Source: JACMMS01 sp043758775
GTDB lineage: Bacteria; Pseudomonadota; Gammaproteobacteria; Burkholderiales; Methylophilaceae
Assembly: GCA_043758775.1 (NCBI GenBank)
Contig: JAYVMU010000042.1
Span: 1-64,000 of the forward strand
Length of the DNA stretch: 64,000 bases
Direction of reading: 5' to 3'
Below the pieces are notes generated by a model. The model searched no databases. It saw nothing but the letters and a program-made list of their open reading frames with translations, and was not told where the DNA came from. Shown one piece after another: positions 55,094 through 63,575 of the stretch; position 1 is the stretch's first letter; each line of letters starts with the position of its first letter. A program made the position numbers and the translations under genes.

Positions 55094-55603
55094 TTAGCCT
55101 CTGATTTCTTCAACTGATTTGCCGCGTTTTGCTGCGACTTCTGCAGGCGTATTCATTGATTCTAAACCATTCAATGTAGCGCGAACTACGTTGTAAGGGT
55201 TAGTTGAACCAATACACTTTGCCAATACGTTCGTAATACCCATCACCTCAAAAATTGCGCGCATTGCGCCACCAGCAATAATACCAGTACCTTCTGAAGC
55301 AGGTTGAATAAACACTTTAGCTGCGCCATGAACACCAGTCACTGCGTGATGCAATGTACCGTTGTTCAAGTTAATTTTCAGCATACCGCGGCGTGCTTCA
55401 TCCATTGCTTTTTGTACCGCAACTGGAACTTCACGCGCTTTACCTTTACCCATGCCAACTGCGCCATCACCATCACCTACAACAGTAAGTGCAGCAAAGC
55501 TCATAATACGACCACCTTTAACTGTTTTACTTACACGGTTAACTGTAATCATCTTTTCACGCAAACCATCAGTTTGCTGTTGTTGTTCAGTTTCTCTAGC
55601 CAT
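55094..55603 (-). CDS. rpsE: 30S ribosomal protein S5
   Basis: 169 residues: VNRVSKTVKGGRIMSFAALT, GDGDGAVGMGKGKAREVP and GITNVLAKCIGSTNPYNVV. It affects translational accuracy and mRNA unwinding. A short glutamine-rich stretch (EQQQQ) lies near the start. Standard position in spc. Confidence 0.98.
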   Translation of the reverse strand: MARETEQQQQTDGLREKMITVNRVSKTVKGGRIMSFAALTVVGDGDGAVGMGKGKAREVPVAVQKAMDEARRGMLKINLNNGTLHHAVTGVHGAAKVFIQPASEGTGIIAGGAMRAIFEVMGITNVLAKCIGSTNPYNVVRATLNGLESMNTPAEVAAKRGKSVEEIRG

Positions 55604-55618
55604 TATCGGTCTCGCTTC

Positions 55619-55972
55619 TTAAAATGACAGGCCGTTTTCACGGGCAGCTTCTGCTAGCGCTTTAATACGGCCATGATATTTGTATCCAGCACGATCGAAA
55701 GCCACTGTAGTAATACCAGCTTTTTTTGCTTTTTCAGCAATACGCTTGCCAATTGCAGTAGCAGCTTCAATATTGCCACCATTTTTTACTTTTTTACGCA
55801 CATCCGCCTCAAGCGTTGAAGCACTTGCCAACACCACATCGCCGCCAGCAGCAATGATTTGAGCATAGATATGTGTATTTGTACGGTACACGTTTAAACG
55901 TGTAACTTTTAACTCGGCTATTTTGGCACGGGTTTTACGTGCACGGCGCAAACGAGGATTTGTATTTGTCAT
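55619..55972 (-). CDS. rplR: 50S ribosomal protein L18
   Basis: 117 residues: RLRRARKTRAKIAELKVTRL at the N-terminus and FDRAGYKYHGRIKALAEAAR at the C-terminus. Binds 5S rRNA in the central protuberance. Confidence 0.98.
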   Translation of the reverse strand: MTNTNPRLRRARKTRAKIAELKVTRLNVYRTNTHIYAQIIAAGGDVVLASASTLEADVRKKVKNGGNIEAATAIGKRIAEKAKKAGITTVAFDRAGYKYHGRIKALAEAARENGLSF

Positions 55973-55982
55973 GGCTTAAACC

Positions 55983-56516
55983 TTACTTCTTCTTGGTTTC
56001 TTTAATAATTACGACTTCATCTGAATAACGAACGCCTTTGCCTTTATATGGCTCTGGAGCGCGATACGCACGAATCTGTGCAGCAATCTGCCCAATTACT
56101 TGTTTATCAACACCTTTAAGAACAACCTCTGTCTGTGTAGGTGTTTCAACAGTAACGCCTGCTGGCATTTTGTGATTAACTGGGTGTGAATAACCCAACT
56201 CTAAATTTAGCATAGCGCCCTGAGCATTTGCTTTATAGCCCACACCTACTAATGTAAGTTTACGGGTAAAGCCTTCAGAAACACCTTGTACCATATTGGC
56301 AACCAGCGCACGCAATGTACCAGACATTGCACGTGAATGTTGACTGTCGTTAGCCGCTGCAAATGTAATTGTTTCACCTTCACGGCCTAAAGCAACTGCA
56401 TTCGTTAACTTGTGTGAAAGCTTACCTAATGGACCGCTTACAGCGATACTATCAGCACTTAACACCACTTCAACTTTTGCTGGGATAGCGACTGGGTTTT
56501 TAGCAACACGTGACAT
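55983..56516 (-). CDS. rplF: 50S ribosomal protein L6
   Basis: 177 residues, two repeated domains, ending PEPYKGKGVRYSDEVVIIKE. Located near the factor-binding site of the large subunit. Begins MSRVAKNPVAIPAKVEV. Confidence 0.98.
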   Translation of the reverse strand: MSRVAKNPVAIPAKVEVVLSADSIAVSGPLGKLSHKLTNAVALGREGETITFAAANDSQHSRAMSGTLRALVANMVQGVSEGFTRKLTLVGVGYKANAQGAMLNLELGYSHPVNHKMPAGVTVETPTQTEVVLKGVDKQVIGQIAAQIRAYRAPEPYKGKGVRYSDEVVIIKETKKK

Positions 56517-56527
56517 TAGCTATCTCC

Positions 56528-56923
56528 TTACGCTACTACGCAGAGCACTTCACCACCGATACCGGCAGCTTTTGCTTTACGATCTGTCATTACACCCTTA
56601 GACGTTGACACAATCGTCACGCCAAGGCCATTCATCACTAGAGGTATATTCTGACTAGCCTTGTATACGCGAAGACCAGGCTTACTTACACGCTCAATCT
56701 TCTCAATTACAGGACGACCAGCATAGTACTTCAAGCTGATATTCAAAAGTGGTTTACCTTCATTTGCTTGCACCGCAAAATCATCGATATATCCTTCATC
56801 TTTAAGTACAGCCGCTATTGCGCCTTTAACTTTAGATGCTGGCATCGTTACTGATGATTTATTAACTGCCTGCGCATTACGAATGCGCGTTAGCATATCG
56901 GCAATCGGATCACTCATACTCAT
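56528..56923 (-). CDS. rpsH: 30S ribosomal protein S8
   Basis: 131 residues: SDPIADMLTRIRNAQAVNKS and the ending GGEVLCVVA. Binds helix 21 of 16S rRNA and in Escherichia coli represses the spc operon. GGAGG stands 8 bases before the ATG at 56923; the second ATG at 56917 is the alternative start. Confidence 0.98.
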   Translation of the reverse strand: MSMSDPIADMLTRIRNAQAVNKSSVTMPASKVKGAIAAVLKDEGYIDDFAVQANEGKPLLNISLKYYAGRPVIEKIERVSKPGLRVYKASQNIPLVMNGLGVTIVSTSKGVMTDRKAKAAGIGGEVLCVVA

Positions 56924-56937
56924 AATCTATTCCTCCG

Positions 56938-57243
56938 TTACCAGCTAGCTTTGGTAACGCCTGGCACTTCGCCACGCATCATCAAATCGCGTAATTTGCT
57001 ACGCCCAATACCAAATTTGCTAAAAACACCACGTGGGCGACCAGTTAGCGCACAACGATTACGTAAGCGCACAGGACTGGAATTACGTGGCAAACTTTGT
57101 AGCTTTAAACGTGCTTCTCGGCGATCTTCAGCAGAAGCCTTTTGATCGTTCACGATCGCGTTTAATGTATCGCGTTTTGCTGCGAATTTTTCTACGGTTG
57201 CGCGACGTTTGATTTCGCGCTCTATCATGCAGGTCTTAGCCAT
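56938..57243 (-). CDS. rpsN: 30S ribosomal protein S14
   Basis: 101 residues, the long zinc-free type: RDTLNAIVNDQKASAEDRRE, then RNRCALTGRPRGVFSKFGI. A single internal CALTG cysteine remains, so the zinc ribbon is absent. Confidence 0.98.
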   Translation of the reverse strand: MAKTCMIEREIKRRATVEKFAAKRDTLNAIVNDQKASAEDRREARLKLQSLPRNSSPVRLRNRCALTGRPRGVFSKFGIGRSKLRDLMMRGEVPGVTKASW

Positions 57244-57246
57244 GTC

Positions 57247-57786
57247 TTAACCTCTGAAAGGAAAACTAAACGCGGCAAGCAATGCTTTTGCTTCTTCGTC
57301 CGTTTTCGCAGTTGTTGTAATCGTAATATTCATACCGCGAATTGCATCGATTTTATCGTATTCAATTTCAGGAAATATAATTTGTTCTTTAACGCCCATA
57401 TTGTAATTACCACGACCATCAAATGATTTGGCAGAAATACCGCGGAAGTCACGAATACGTGGAATAGCAACAGTAACGAGGCGATCTAAAAACTCATACA
57501 TACGCTCGCGACGTAGTGTTACTTTACAGCCCACAGGATAGTCATCACGGATTTTAAACGCAGCAACTGATTTCTTTGCTTTGGTCACAATTACTTTTTG
57601 ACCAGCAATTTTTTCCATGTCACCAACTGCGTTTTCCATTACTTTTTTATCTGCAACCGCTTCGCCTACACCCATGTTCAAGGTGATTTTTTCGATGCGA
57701 GGCACTTGCATAACTGAAGTGTAACCAAATTGCTCTGTCATTGATTTAACGATAGAGTCTTTATAAAATTCTTTTAAGCGCGCCAT
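57247..57786 (-). CDS. rplE: 50S ribosomal protein L5
   Basis: 179 residues: MQVPRIEKITLNMGVGEAVA and KSVAAFKIRDDYPVGCKVTL. Binds 5S rRNA and the P-site tRNA. It lies 3 bp before rpsN. Confidence 0.98.
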   Translation of the reverse strand: MARLKEFYKDSIVKSMTEQFGYTSVMQVPRIEKITLNMGVGEAVADKKVMENAVGDMEKIAGQKVIVTKAKKSVAAFKIRDDYPVGCKVTLRRERMYEFLDRLVTVAIPRIRDFRGISAKSFDGRGNYNMGVKEQIIFPEIEYDKIDAIRGMNITITTTAKTDEEAKALLAAFSFPFRG

Positions 57787-57794
57787 ATCGAGTC

Positions 57795-58112
57795 CTATGC
57801 ATCCACAACTTCGCTGTTAGACTTAAATACACGCACTTTGCGTCCATCATCTAACAACTTAAAGCCTACGCGATCACCCTTTTGGGTGGCGGTATTGAAT
57901 AAAGCAACATTAGAAATATCAATAGGCATTTCTTTATTGATAATACCGCCAGTGATACCCTTCATTGGGTTTGGTTTAGCATGTTTTTTTACCATGTTAA
58001 GACCTTCAACCACTACATGACCAGATTCAAGCACACGCAACACAGCGCCGCGCTTACCTTTATCCTTACCTGTATTTAAGATGACTTCATCACCTTTATG
58101 AATTTTGCTCAT
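57795..58112 (-). CDS. rplX: 50S ribosomal protein L24
   Basis: 105 residues with the KOW motif GDEVILNTGKDKGKRGAVLRV and the block KKHAKPNPMKGITGGIINKE. Early assembly protein near the exit tunnel. Confidence 0.98.
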   Translation of the reverse strand: MSKIHKGDEVILNTGKDKGKRGAVLRVLESGHVVVEGLNMVKKHAKPNPMKGITGGIINKEMPIDISNVALFNTATQKGDRVGFKLLDDGRKVRVFKSNSEVVDA

Positions 58113-58123
58113 TTGATAGCCTC

Positions 58124-58492
58124 TTACAATACTTCTGGTGCTAATGAAACGATCTTCATGAAACGCTCGCTACGTAGTTCGCGTGTCACTGGCCCGAAAA
58201 TACGGGTACCAATCGGCTCTAGCTTATTATTAAGTAACACTGCCGCATTAGCGTCGAACTTTACTAAAGAGCCATCTGGACGACGAACACCCTTAGCGGT
58301 ACGAACAACCACAGCACTATAAACTTCGCCTTTTTTTACGCGACCACGAGGCGCAGCATCTTTAATGCTGACCTTGATAATGTCACCGATACCGGCATAA
58401 CGACGTCTAGAACCACCCAACACTTTAATACACATTACAGAACGTGCACCTGTGTTGTCGGCAACTTCTAGCCTAGATTGCATTTGAATCAT
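58124..58492 (-). CDS. rplN: 50S ribosomal protein L14
   Basis: 122 residues, starting MIQMQSRLEVADNTGARSVM, exactly the universal N-terminus. An in-frame ATG at 58507 would add five residues; GGAG sits 9 bases before the ATG at 58492. First gene of the spc operon, preceded by a promoter and a structured leader. Confidence 0.98.
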   Translation of the reverse strand: MIQMQSRLEVADNTGARSVMCIKVLGGSRRRYAGIGDIIKVSIKDAAPRGRVKKGEVYSAVVVRTAKGVRRPDGSLVKFDANAAVLLNNKLEPIGTRIFGPVTRELRSERFMKIVSLAPEVL

Positions 58493-58585
58493 GAGAATAA
58501 TCTCCAACTTAATCCGTTAAACCAACACCGCCGACTCTAATTAACTAAATAATTAGCACGGCCGGTAGACCACGGTCAGTATTGG

Positions 58586-58634
58586 GGCGCTTGCTTTTTT
58601 GTGAAACCAACTCTTAGTTAATTTCACGAGCGCC
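58586..58634 (-). promoter_or_regulatory. Large hairpin in the rplN leader
   Basis: GGCGCT (58586-58591) pairs with AGCGCC (58629-58634), and inside it GTGAAA (58601-58606) pairs with TTTCAC (58622-58627). It lies in the first part of the mRNA starting at the spc promoter, where a ribosomal protein could bind for feedback control. No matching repressor is proven. Confidence 0.45.
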
Positions 58635-58646
58635 GAAAAGTCCAAC

Positions 58647-58676
58647 ATTATAAACCGCATTTACAACTTAACGCAA
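58647..58676 (-). promoter_or_regulatory. Promoter of the spc operon (rplN)
   Basis: TTGCGT, an 18-base spacer and a perfect TATAAT on the reverse strand. Start of transcription would be near 58640, leaving a leader of about 150 bases before rplN. This matches the position of the Escherichia coli spc promoter. Confidence 0.65.
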
Positions 58677-58714
58677 GTTACAAATGCGATTTATTAGACA
58701 ACTTGTAGCAATTT

Positions 58715-58742
58715 GATTAAGGCTAACGCATTAGCCTTAATC
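58715..58742 (-). terminator. Hairpin after rpsQ at the S10/spc boundary
   Basis: A 12-bp perfect stem (GATTAAGGCTAA with TTAGCCTTAATC) and a four-base loop begin 7 bp after the rpsQ stop. There is no T-run, so it may be an mRNA 3'-end stabiliser or a partial terminator of the S10 operon. Confidence 0.5.
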
Positions 58743-58749
58743 GGTAACA

Positions 58750-59013
58750 CTATACTTGTGCTTTAGTCACAATCTTGCTAACAACCCAGTTTTTTGTCTT
58801 AGACAATGGGCGTGATTCAGAAATAGTCACTAAATCACCTTCGTTACATTCATTCGCTTCATCATGCGCGTGCACTTTATTAGATTTAACCATTACCTTA
58901 CCAATGAGCGGATGTTTAACTTTACGCTCAACTAATACTGTAACTGTTTTATCCATTTTATTGCTCACAACACGGCCGCTTAAAGTACGGACAACTTTTT
59001 GAGTTTCAGCCAT
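58750..59013 (-). CDS. rpsQ: 30S ribosomal protein S17
   Basis: 87 residues: LSGRVVSNKMDKTVTVLVER and CNEGDLVTISESRPLSKTKN, an OB-fold primary 16S rRNA binder. Last gene of the S10 operon. Confidence 0.98.
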   Translation of the reverse strand: MAETQKVVRTLSGRVVSNKMDKTVTVLVERKVKHPLIGKVMVKSNKVHAHDEANECNEGDLVTISESRPLSKTKNWVVSKIVTKAQV

Positions 59014-59015
59014 AT

Positions 59016-59210
59016 TTATACCTGTTTCGCTTTCTCGGCAAGTATCGTGTTGACGCGTGCAATGTTGCGACGAACTTTACCAATTTGATCGACTTTGTTT
59101 AGCTGTTGAGTTGCAATTTGCATACGTAGTGAAAATTGCTCACGACGCAGAGCGATTAACTCATTGTGTAACTCTTCAGTGTTTTTACTTCTTAATTCAG
59201 TAGCTTTCAT
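59016..59210 (-). CDS. rpmC: 50S ribosomal protein L29
   Basis: 64 residues, two-helix protein: ELRSKNTEELHNELIALRRE, then QLNKVDQIGKVRRNIAR. Lies at the tunnel exit near L23. Gaps of 2 bp on both sides. Confidence 0.97.
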   Translation of the reverse strand: MKATELRSKNTEELHNELIALRREQFSLRMQIATQQLNKVDQIGKVRRNIARVNTILAEKAKQV

Positions 59211-59212
59211 GA

Positions 59213-59629
59213 TTAGCTCCCAATATGACGTGTCATGAAGGTCGTCTCAATTGGTAGCTTAGCTGCTGCCAATTTAAACGCTTCACGTGCTAGCTCTTCG
59301 CTCACGCCATCCATTTCATATAACATTTTACCTGGCTGGATTTGAGCAACGTAGTACTCTGTACTACCTTTACCGTTACCCATACGCACTTCAGCTGGTT
59401 TTTTAGAAATCGGCTGATCTGGAAAAATACGAATCCATACACGACCACCACGCTTGATGTGACGCGTCATGACACGACGTGCCGCTTCAATTTGGCGTGC
59501 AGTTAAACGACCGCGACCAATAGCTTTTAAGCCAAAATCGCCAAAACTTACTTTATTACCTGTAGTTGCAATGCCTTTGTTGCGGCCTTTTTGCATCTTA
59601 CGATATTTCTGTCTAGATGGTTGCAGCAT
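59213..59629 (-). CDS. rplP: 50S ribosomal protein L16
   Basis: 138 residues, starting MLQPSRQKYRKMQKGRNKGI, with GGRVWIRIFPDQPISKKPAE. Close to the peptidyl-transferase centre. Its start overlaps the rpsC end by 17 bp, so the two are translationally coupled. Confidence 0.98.
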   Translation of the reverse strand: MLQPSRQKYRKMQKGRNKGIATTGNKVSFGDFGLKAIGRGRLTARQIEAARRVMTRHIKRGGRVWIRIFPDQPISKKPAEVRMGNGKGSTEYYVAQIQPGKMLYEMDGVSEELAREAFKLAAAKLPIETTFMTRHIGS

Positions 59630-60338
59630 CTTTAGCCCTCGGCTTTCTTACTTTCTTTTCTGGCTCAGCTGCTGGTGCTGCGATAGCTGCTTGCGCTACT
59701 GCTGCATTACCGGCAAATACTTCGCCTTTAAATACCCAAACTTTAATACCAATAATACCGTAGGTAGTTGAAGCTTCAGCTACTCCATAGTCAATATCAG
59801 CACGCAATGTATGTAGTGGCACACGGCCTTCACGATACCATTCAGTACGAGCAATTTCGATGCCATTCAAACGACCAGAACTCATGATCTTAATGCCTTG
59901 TGCGCCTAGACGCATTGCATTTTGCATAGCACGTTTCATCGCACGTCGGAACATCACACGTTTTTCTAATTGCTGGGCAATAGATTGTGCAATCAATGTC
60001 GCATCGATTTCTGGCTTACGTACTTCTTCGATGTTTAAATGCACTGGCACGCCCATTAAACCTTGTAGGCTAGAACGTAAAGATTCAATATCTTCACCTT
60101 TCTTACCAATTACTACACCAGGACGCGCACTGTAGATTGTGATTTTTGCGTTCTTAGCAGGACGCTCAATGATGATTTTGCTCACAGCGGCATTTGCTAG
60201 TTTTTTATTAAGGAACTCACGCACCTTAATATCACCCTGCAACATCGCTGGGAAGTTTTTACTATTGGCATACCAACGTGAGGTCCAATTTTTTTGAACA
60301 CTCAGACGGAAACCAATTGGATGAATTTTCTGACCCAT
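59613..60338 (-). CDS. rpsC: 30S ribosomal protein S3
   Basis: 241 residues with the KH domain VVIGKKGEDIESLRSSLQGL and the mRNA-entry motif SGRLNGIEIARTEW. The C-terminus has an alanine-rich stretch then a basic tail (AEPEKKVRKPRAKDAATI), slightly longer than in enterobacteria. 9 bp after rplV. Confidence 0.98.
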   Translation of the reverse strand: MGQKIHPIGFRLSVQKNWTSRWYANSKNFPAMLQGDIKVREFLNKKLANAAVSKIIIERPAKNAKITIYSARPGVVIGKKGEDIESLRSSLQGLMGVPVHLNIEEVRKPEIDATLIAQSIAQQLEKRVMFRRAMKRAMQNAMRLGAQGIKIMSSGRLNGIEIARTEWYREGRVPLHTLRADIDYGVAEASTTYGIIGIKVWVFKGEVFAGNAAVAQAAIAAPAAEPEKKVRKPRAKDAATI

Positions 60339-60347
60339 GATTATCCT

Positions 60348-60677
60348 TTAGTTACCGACAGTCACATGAATGTGACAGGTTGGCTTAGTAATTTTGCCAG
60401 CGCGACCTTTTGCACGAGCACGAATACGTTTCAACACAATACCTTTATCAACACAAATTGCAGTTACTTTCAATTCGTCGATATCAGCGCCATTGTTATG
60501 TTCAGCGTTAGCAATTGCAGATTCCACTACTTTTTTGATGATCTCAGCACCTTTTTTAGGTGTGAAATTCAAAATATCAAGCGCATGGCCTACTTTTTTA
60601 CCACGAACAAGGTCAGCCACCAATCTAGCTTTTTGCGGAGATAGATGTACACCTCTTAATATTGCAGATACTTCCAT
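60348..60677 (-). CDS. rplV: 50S ribosomal protein L22
   Basis: 109 residues: EVSAILRGVHLSPQKARLVA and the beta-hairpin CVDKGIVLKRIRARAKGRAG that lines the exit tunnel. I use the ATG at 60677 (AGGGG 6 bases upstream); the ATG at 60680 is just ahead of it. Confidence 0.97.
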   Translation of the reverse strand: MEVSAILRGVHLSPQKARLVADLVRGKKVGHALDILNFTPKKGAEIIKKVVESAIANAEHNNGADIDELKVTAICVDKGIVLKRIRARAKGRAGKITKPTCHIHVTVGN

Positions 60678-60686
60678 CATATGCCC

Positions 60687-60962
60687 CTATTTCTTCGCTT
60701 TTTTGTCAGCAGCGTGGCCTTTGAATGTGCGGGTTAACGCAAATTCGCCAAGCTTATGACCAACCATGTTTTCAGAAATCAACACTGGGATGTGTTGCTT
60801 GCCATTATGAATTGCAATGGTCAAACCAATGAAGTCTGGCAAGATTGTAGAACGGCGTGACCAAGTCTTAATCGGTTTACGATCACGATTAGCGGCAGCA
60901 ACTTCTACTTTCTTTGCCAAGTGACCATCGATAAATGGACCTTTTTTAATTGAACGTGCCAT
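60687..60962 (-). CDS. rpsS: 30S ribosomal protein S19
   Basis: 91 residues: MARSIKKGPFIDGHLAKKVE and ISENMVGHKLGEFALTRTFK. Part of the 30S head with S13. Confidence 0.98.
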   Translation of the reverse strand: MARSIKKGPFIDGHLAKKVEVAAANRDRKPIKTWSRRSTILPDFIGLTIAIHNGKQHIPVLISENMVGHKLGEFALTRTFKGHAADKKAKK

Positions 60963-60967
60963 ATTGA

Positions 60968-61798
60968 TTACCTCTTATTCGCTGGACGACGAGCGACGCG
61001 CATGTTGTCAGTGCGCTTGTTGCGACGTGTACGATAACCCTTAGTAGGCGTACCCCATGGGCTCACTGGATTCATACCAGCTGCAGTTTTACCTTCACCA
61101 CCACCGTGCGGGTGATCTACCGGGTTCATCACCACACCGCGAACGGTTGGGCGAACACCACGCCAGCGCATAGCACCGGCTTTACCGATAGAACGCAATG
61201 AATGCTCTTCGTTACCTACTTCGCCTAAAGTAGCTTTGCAATCAACGTGTACGCGGCGAACTTCACCTGAACGTAAACGCAACTGCGCATAACTACCTTC
61301 ACGTGCTAGCAACTGTACTGAAGTACCTGCTGAGCGAGCCATTTGCGCACCTTTACCAGGTTGTAACTCGATACAATGGATCGTGCTACCAACCGGGATA
61401 TTACGTAATGGCAATGCATTACCTACTTTAATAGGAGCATCAGCACCGCTTACTAATTGCGCGCCAGCAGCAATGCCGCGTGGTGCAATAATGTAACGAC
61501 GCTCACCATCTGCATAACAAAGCAAAGCAATGTGTGCTGTACGATTTGGATCATATTCAATATGCTCCACCTTAGCCACGATGCCATCTTTATTGCGACG
61601 GAAATCGATCATACGGTAATGTTGTTTATGACCGCCACCTTGGTGACGAATCGTAATATGACCGTTGTTATTACGGCCTGCGTTCTTACTTTGACTTTCC
61701 AACAGCGGCGCATAAGGTTTGCCCTTGTGCAAATCAGGTGTAACCACCTTGACTACACTGCGACGCCCTGGAGAAGTTGGTTTGACTTTAACTAACAT
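60968..61798 (-). CDS. rplB: 50S ribosomal protein L2
   Basis: 276 residues: RNNNGHITIRHQGGGHKQHY, RGVVMNPVDHPHGGGEGKTA and the ending TDNMRVARRPANKR. Needed for subunit association and the peptidyl-transferase centre. Confidence 0.98.
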   Translation of the reverse strand: MLVKVKPTSPGRRSVVKVVTPDLHKGKPYAPLLESQSKNAGRNNNGHITIRHQGGGHKQHYRMIDFRRNKDGIVAKVEHIEYDPNRTAHIALLCYADGERRYIIAPRGIAAGAQLVSGADAPIKVGNALPLRNIPVGSTIHCIELQPGKGAQMARSAGTSVQLLAREGSYAQLRLRSGEVRRVHVDCKATLGEVGNEEHSLRSIGKAGAMRWRGVRPTVRGVVMNPVDHPHGGGEGKTAAGMNPVSPWGTPTKGYRTRRNKRTDNMRVARRPANKR

Positions 61799-61809
61799 AT
61801 CTTCTCTCC

Positions 61810-62121
61810 TTATTCGCCTGCTGCGAAGTTAATTTCTTGGCCTGGTTTCAAGCTAACATACGCTTTTTTCCAGTCTTTACGCTTGCCCATGCTTTTGCCA
61901 GCGCGCTTTGTTTTACCACCCACATTAATGGTTGTTACCGCTTGCACTTCCACTTTAAAAACCAACTCTACAGCAGCTTTGATTTCTAGTTTAGTTGCAT
62001 CAGTGCGTACTTTAAATGCGATTTGTTGATATTTATCAGCAATATAAGTCGCTTTTTCAGTAATTTGTGGTGCTACGATCACTTGTAATAAACGATCTTG
62101 AGTATGAATTAATTGACTCAT
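61810..62121 (-). CDS. rplW: 50S ribosomal protein L23
   Basis: 103 residues: LLQVIVAPQITEKATYIADK and NVGGKTKRAGKSMGKRKDWK. Docking site of trigger factor and SRP at the tunnel exit. Starts inside the rplD stop (ATGA overlap). Confidence 0.98.
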   Translation of the reverse strand: MSQLIHTQDRLLQVIVAPQITEKATYIADKYQQIAFKVRTDATKLEIKAAVELVFKVEVQAVTTINVGGKTKRAGKSMGKRKDWKKAYVSLKPGQEINFAAGE

Positions 62122-62744
62122 GCTAGCATCTCCTCAAGTTTCTTCACCGCACCTGCAGTTGCCACTACATTTGGGAAACGCACCAAACTTACTGGATCTG
62201 CAAATTGCGCTTCAACCACTAAAACATTCGGCAAGTTACGTGAAGATAAATACAAGTTTTCATCGAAGCTGTCAGTTAATACTAAAACGCCTTCGGCATA
62301 GCCTAAGCCTTTAATTTTTTCTACTAAGTTTTTAGTCTTAGGAGTATCAACTTTAAATTCTTCAATAACAGTGAAACGTTCTTGACGAGCAAGCTCAGAA
62401 AGAATCGTTTGCATGCCAGCACGGTAAGCCTTACGGTTTACTTTGTGGCTAAAATTTTCATTAGGTGAATTTGGAAATGCACGACCGCCTCCACGCCAGA
62501 TAGGGCTTGAGCTCATACCTGCACGTGCACGACCAGTACCTTTTTGCGCAAAAGGCTTGTGCGTTGTATGGTTAACATTATCACGACCTTTTTGTGCGCG
62601 TGTTGCGGTACGGGCATTTGCCATGTACGCTACAACCACTTGATGCACTAAAGCTTCGTTAAATTCACGACCAAAAGTTGTTTCTGAAACAGCAACACCT
62701 TTTTTAGCCGCTTTACCATTATTATCGATTAGTTTGAGTTCCAT
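62118..62744 (-). CDS. rplD: 50S ribosomal protein L4
   Basis: 208 residues: THKPFAQKGTGRARAGMSSS then PIWRGGGRAFPNSP, the tunnel-lining loop. In gammaproteobacteria L4 also represses the S10 operon; no such site is established here. Its ATG overlaps the rplC stop by one base. Confidence 0.98.
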   Translation of the reverse strand: MELKLIDNNGKAAKKGVAVSETTFGREFNEALVHQVVVAYMANARTATRAQKGRDNVNHTTHKPFAQKGTGRARAGMSSSPIWRGGGRAFPNSPNENFSHKVNRKAYRAGMQTILSELARQERFTVIEEFKVDTPKTKNLVEKIKGLGYAEGVLVLTDSFDENLYLSSRNLPNVLVVEAQFADPVSLVRFPNVVATAGAVKKLEEMLA

Positions 62745-63409
62745 TATTTGGCCACCCCACCTTTAGCAAGTTTCGCTTTAATTGCGGGACGCACAACAAC
62801 ATCGCCGCCTTTTGAGCCAGGAATAGCACCCTTAATCAACAATAGATTACGCTCAACATCGACACGCACTATTTCTAGATTTTGTGTAGTCACTGTCACA
62901 TTACCCAAATGACCAGGCATACGCTTACCAGGGAATACTCGGCCTGGATCTTGCGCCATACCAATAGAACCAGGTACGTTATGTGATTTTGAGTTACCGT
63001 GCGATGCACGGTTAGATTTGAAGTGGTGACGTTTAATAGCGCCAGCAAAGCCCTTACCTAGCGATGTACCAGTCACGTCAACAATTTGACCTGCTTGGAA
63101 CAACCCAACAGTAATGCTTGCACCAGCTGTATAGCCAGCCAACACATCTGAAGTTACTGGGAACTCTTGAATGCCAGAACCAGCAGCAACGCCTGCCTTG
63201 GCATAATGCCCAGTCAGTGCTTTGTTGATGCGGCTAGCACGACGCTCACCATACGCTACCTGAATACCAGTATAGCCATCGCTTGCGATCGTTTTAACTT
63301 GCGTCACACGGTTAGGAACAACTTCCAACACAGTTACTGGGATGCTTGCGCCATCTTCAGTAAACACGCGGGTCATACCTACCTTGCGACCAATAAGCCC
63401 TAAGCTCAT
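62744..63409 (-). CDS. rplC: 50S ribosomal protein L3
   Basis: 221 residues: GLIGRKVGMTRVFTEDGASI, RHHFKSNRASHGNSKSHN and PGRVFPGKRMPGHLGNVTVT. Initiates 50S assembly. Preceded by a 166-bp spacer with its own promoter rather than being tightly joined to rpsJ. Confidence 0.98.
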   Translation of the reverse strand: MSLGLIGRKVGMTRVFTEDGASIPVTVLEVVPNRVTQVKTIASDGYTGIQVAYGERRASRINKALTGHYAKAGVAAGSGIQEFPVTSDVLAGYTAGASITVGLFQAGQIVDVTGTSLGKGFAGAIKRHHFKSNRASHGNSKSHNVPGSIGMAQDPGRVFPGKRMPGHLGNVTVTTQNLEIVRVDVERNLLLIKGAIPGSKGGDVVVRPAIKAKLAKGGVAK

Positions 63410-63456
63410 GATCGTATCCTTATTATTTAATTAAAAAGCCGATTACAATTGACCGA

Positions 63457-63469
63457 CTCTTGTGAAGAG
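63457..63469 (-). promoter_or_regulatory. Short hairpin at the 5' end of the rplC leader
   Basis: CTCTT pairs with AAGAG around a three-base loop, right at the predicted transcription start. It may stabilise the leader. Confidence 0.3.
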
Positions 63470-63474
63470 CGCGG

Positions 63475-63503
63475 ATTATACCGAACTCCGCCACCTTTTA
63501 CAA
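63475..63503 (-). promoter_or_regulatory. Promoter upstream of rplC
   Basis: On the reverse strand TTGTAA, a 17-base spacer and a perfect TATAAT. Transcription would start near 63468, giving a leader of about 60 bases. It would let the S10 operon from rplC onward be made apart from rpsJ. Confidence 0.6.
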
Positions 63504-63575
63504 CAGCCATACACTTCTTACTTCATTCTTTTTAAATTCGATATAACAGAATCTCTGTCAAACCGATTCAAAAAA

